From NCBI GenBank assembly GCA_018609045.1, contig JABAYK010000021.1, forward strand, positions 1 through 62,392: a stretch of DNA of 62,392 nucleotides, in the 5' to 3' direction. Source of the stretch: Flavobacteriales bacterium. Lineage in GTDB: Bacteria > Bacteroidota > Bacteroidia > Flavobacteriales_G > Salibacteraceae. Position numbers and translations under genes: made by a program. Shown one piece after another: positions 59,819 to 62,392 of the stretch; the stretch's first letter is position 1; every line of letters begins with the position of its first letter. The notes beneath the pieces were generated by a model, which was not told where the DNA came from, ran no database searches, and was given only the letters and a program-made list of their open reading frames with translations.

Positions 59819-62392
59819 TTAACTATCATACCCCAAATTAGGACCCAACCATTTTTCCATTTCTTCTATGCTCATTTGTTTGCGCTCAGCATAGTTTTCA
59901 ACTTGGTCTTTGGTGATTTTGCCTAAACCAAAATATTTGCTTTCTGGGTGACCAACATACCAACCTGAAACTGATGAAGCAGGATACATGGCCAAGTTTT
60001 CGGTGAGTTCAATCCCAATTTTATTATCTGCGTCGAGCAGTTTAAACAATTCTATTTTCTCGGTGTGGTCTGGGCAAGCAGGATAACCTGGCGCAGGCCT
60101 AATACCTTGGTATTTTTCTCTGATTAAATCATCGTTATTCAATCCTTCATTTTGGGCATAACCCCAAAGTTCTGTTCTAACTTTTTTGTGCATCATTTCT
60201 GCCAAAGCTTCGGCTAATCTATCGGCCAAAGCTTTTAACATGATTGATGAATAATCGTCGTGGTTGGATTCAAAGGCACTAATCCTTTCTTCAATTCCAA
60301 TACCTGTAGTAACCGCAAAGGCCCCAAAATAATCTTGGTTTGGTGATACAAAATCGGCCAAACTTAGGTTGCTTTTTTCACCTTGCTGGCGCAACATATG
60401 AAAGGTAGAAAGGTGATTTCCATCTTGAAGTAGCAATACATCATCGTTAACACTTTTGGCCTCCCACAAACCAATAACTGCTTTAGCTTGCAACCAATTT
60501 TCATTGATAATTTGCTGAAGCATTTTTTGGGCATCGTTAAAAAGTTTTTTGGCTTCTTCACCAACAACTTTATCTTCTAAAATTTTGGGATACCGGCCAT
60601 GCAACTCCCAAGTTTGAAAAAAGGGAGTCCAATCAATAAATTGGGCAATTTCTTTTAAGTCTAAATCATCAAAAACAAAAATGCCTAAATTTTTGGGTTT
60701 AACCGGCGTATAATTTTCCCAATCGGCTTGCCATTTGTTGGCCAAAGCTTTTTCGTAGGGCAACAACTTTTTATTCTCTTGGCGAGAGGCATGAGCAACC
60801 CTAATTTTTTCGTATTGGGTTTTGGTTTCAGCTACAAAACCATCCCTTTTTTGACCTAACAACTGCTCAACAACAGTTACACTTCTCGAAGCATCGTTAA
60901 CATGGATAGTTGGTCCTGAATAGTTCTGTTCAATTTTTACTGCAGTATGAACTTTTGAAGTGGTTGCTCCACCAATCAACAACGGAATTTTCATTCCTGC
61001 TTTTTCCATTTCTTTGGCCACAAATACCATTTCGTCGAGCGAAGGAGTAATTAATCCGCTTAAGCCAATTACATCAACTTTATGTTTTACGGCTTCTTCT
61101 AAAATTTTATTGGCTGGCACCATAACGCCTAAATCAATAATATCGCAACTGTTACAAGCCAAAACAACCCCAACTATGTTTTTACCAATGTCGTGAACAT
61201 CACCTTTCACAGTAGCCATTAAAACCCTTCCGTTTGTTTGGCCTTCTTGCTTTTCTGCTTCTAAATAAGGTTCTAAATAAGCTACAGCCTTTTTCATTAC
61301 ACGGGCACTTTTTACCACTTGTGGCAAAAACATTTTACCCGAGCCAAATAAGTCGCCAACAATGTTCATTCCTGCCATCAAAGGACCTTCAATCACCTTT
61401 AGCGGGCTTTTTAATAATTGACGAGCCTCTTCTGTATCTTCATCAATAAACTCAACAATTCCCTTAATTAAAGCATGGCTCAACCTTTCCTCAATTGGAG
61501 AGTTTCTCCACTCTTCGGTAACTTTTTCTTTTTTGGCGCCAGTTCCTTTAATTTTTTCGGCATAATCTAACAAGGTTTCGGTGGCATCAGGTTTTCTGTT
61601 TAAGATTACATCTTTTACCTTCTCCATCAATTCTTTGGGAACTTCATCGTAAACTTCTAACAATGTTGGGTTTACGATTCCCATGTCCATACCATGCTGA
61701 ATACCATGGTACAAAAAGGATGCGTGCATAGCTTCACGAACCAATTGGTTTCCCCTAAACGAAAAAGAAACGTTGCTAACTCCCCCACTTACTTTAGCGC
61801 CAGGCAAATTTTCTTTAATCCATTTGGTGGCTTTAAAAAAATCTAGAGCATTGTTGTTGTGCTCTTCCATTCCGGTAGCAACAGGAAAAATATTGGGATC
61901 GAAAATGATGTCTGATGCCGGAAAACCGACTTCATTCACCAAAATATTGTAAGCCCTTTCACAAATTTCGATTCGCCTCTGATAACTATCTGCCTGGCCA
62001 TTTTCATCAAATGCCATCACTATTACTGCTGCTCCGTACAATTTTACCAATTTGGCTTGGCGTTTAAACTCTGCTTCGCCTTCTTTTAAACTTATTGAGT
62101 TTACAATTGATTTTCCTTGTACGCATTGTAAGCCAGCTTCTATAATTTCCCATTTTGATGAATCAATCATGATGGGAATTCGAGAGATTTCAGGCTCTGA
62201 TGCAATTAAATTTAAGAAGGTAATCATGGCTTGTTTGCCATCTATCATGCCTTCGTCCATGTTTACATCTAATATTTGAGCACCACCTTGAACTTGGTCT
62301 AATGCTACTTCTAATGCTTGCTCGTATTGGTCTTCTGTGATCAATCGCAAAAACTTACGCGAACCTGTTACATTGGTTCTTTCGCCTACGTT
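59819..62392 (-). CDS. metH: Cobalamin-dependent methionine synthase, pterin/B12/activation part; 5' end missing
   Basis: 857 residues to the right edge, where the frame is still open with [18 protein letters not shown], the start of the pterin-binding domain. Domains in order: methyltetrahydrofolate-binding TIM barrel, B12 cap, B12-binding domain with the cobalt-ligand motif GDVHDIGKN and the SGL motif, and the activation domain ([27 protein letters not shown]). It transfers the methyl group of methyltetrahydrofolate to homocysteine. In many Bacteroidetes the homocysteine-binding part is a separate gene; whether that holds here cannot be seen because the window ends about 30-40 residues short of that boundary. 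Confidence 0.96.
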   Translation of the reverse strand, partial: NVGERTNVTGSRKFLRLITEDQYEQALEVALDQVQGGAQILDVNMDEGMIDGKQAMITFLNLIASEPEISRIPIMIDSSKWEIIEAGLQCVQGKSIVNSISLKEGEAEFKRQAKLVKLYGAAVIVMAFDENGQADSYQRRIEICERAYNILVNEVGFPASDIIFDPNIFPVATGMEEHNNNALDFFKATKWIKENLPGAKVSGGVSNVSFSFRGNQLVREAMHASFLYHGIQHGMDMGIVNPTLLEVYDEVPKELMEKVKDVILNRKPDATETLLDYAEKIKGTGAKKEKVTEEWRNSPIEERLSHALIKGIVEFIDEDTEEARQLLKSPLKVIEGPLMAGMNIVGDLFGSGKMFLPQVVKSARVMKKAVAYLEPYLEAEKQEGQTNGRVLMATVKGDVHDIGKNIVGVVLACNSCDIIDLGVMVPANKILEEAVKHKVDVIGLSGLITPSLDEMVFVAKEMEKAGMKIPLLIGGATTSKVHTAVKIEQNYSGPTIHVNDASRSVTVVEQLLGQKRDGFVAETKTQYEKIRVAHASRQENKKLLPYEKALANKWQADWENYTPVKPKNLGIFVFDDLDLKEIAQFIDWTPFFQTWELHGRYPKILEDKVVGEEAKKLFNDAQKMLQQIINENWLQAKAVIGLWEAKSVNDDVLLLQDGNHLSTFHMLRQQGEKSNLSLADFVSPNQDYFGAFAVTTGIGIEERISAFESNHDDYSSIMLKALADRLAEALAEMMHKKVRTELWGYAQNEGLNNDDLIREKYQGIRPAPGYPACPDHTEKIELFKLLDADNKIGIELTENLAMYPASSVSGWYVGHPESKYFGLGKITKDQVENYAERKQMSIEEMEKWLGPNLGYDS

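Overview
The window comes from a low-G+C (about one third by eye) Bacteroidetes genome, most likely a marine Flavobacteriales bacterium. Evidence: SusC/SusD pairs, type IX secretion (T9SS) C-terminal sorting domains of both A and B type, Bacteroidetes promoters (TTTG / TAnnTTTG) and the flavobacterial order coaX - outer-membrane protein - TPR protein - lptC - CNNM/CBS protein. No mobile element or CRISPR array was seen.

Layout. 1-5380: a minus-strand housekeeping block (CNNM/CBS protein, lptC, TPR protein, outer-membrane protein, coaX) and tRNA-Phe. 5400-5963: marC. 6026-37432: a large alpha-glucan (starch/maltodextrin) utilisation locus. 37620-44229: two tandem giant T9SS adhesins. 44376-48397: a lipoprotein, a DUF255 thioredoxin-fold protein, a secreted YD-like protein and a decayed deaminase gene. 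48410-55708: a sulfotransferase facing a tightly overlapping cassette of two glycosyltransferases, two methyltransferases and a cobalamin-type radical SAM enzyme, plus a nucleotidyltransferase-fold protein. 55760-62392: tsaB, an efflux adaptor, a TolC protein, a small conserved-looking protein and most of metH.

The glucan locus looks like one integrated system. Secreted proteins with T9SS signals (a GH13 enzyme; proteins with nine and four CBM-like repeats) would bind and cut glucan outside. SusC/SusD and two small surface proteins would import oligosaccharides, and lipoprotein or periplasmic GH13 enzymes would trim them. An MFS transporter would take maltose or maltodextrin across the inner membrane. 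GH65 phosphorylase and beta-phosphoglucomutase would then feed glucose 6-phosphate to Pgi and PfkA, both encoded in the same operon, with a sugar kinase for the free glucose.

The most notable signal is regulatory. A 17-bp palindrome, AGTGT-N7-ACACT, occurs five times in perfect form and once degenerate. The copies lie only in this locus, and every major transcription unit has one. An NrtR-type regulator (inactive-looking Nudix domain plus winged helix) is encoded in the middle and is the obvious candidate reader. Other points of interest are a methylglyoxal-synthase homologue lacking the catalytic Asp, a four-cysteine CBM-like repeat array, a terminator whose T-run abuts the next start codon, and a doubly damaged deaminase gene.
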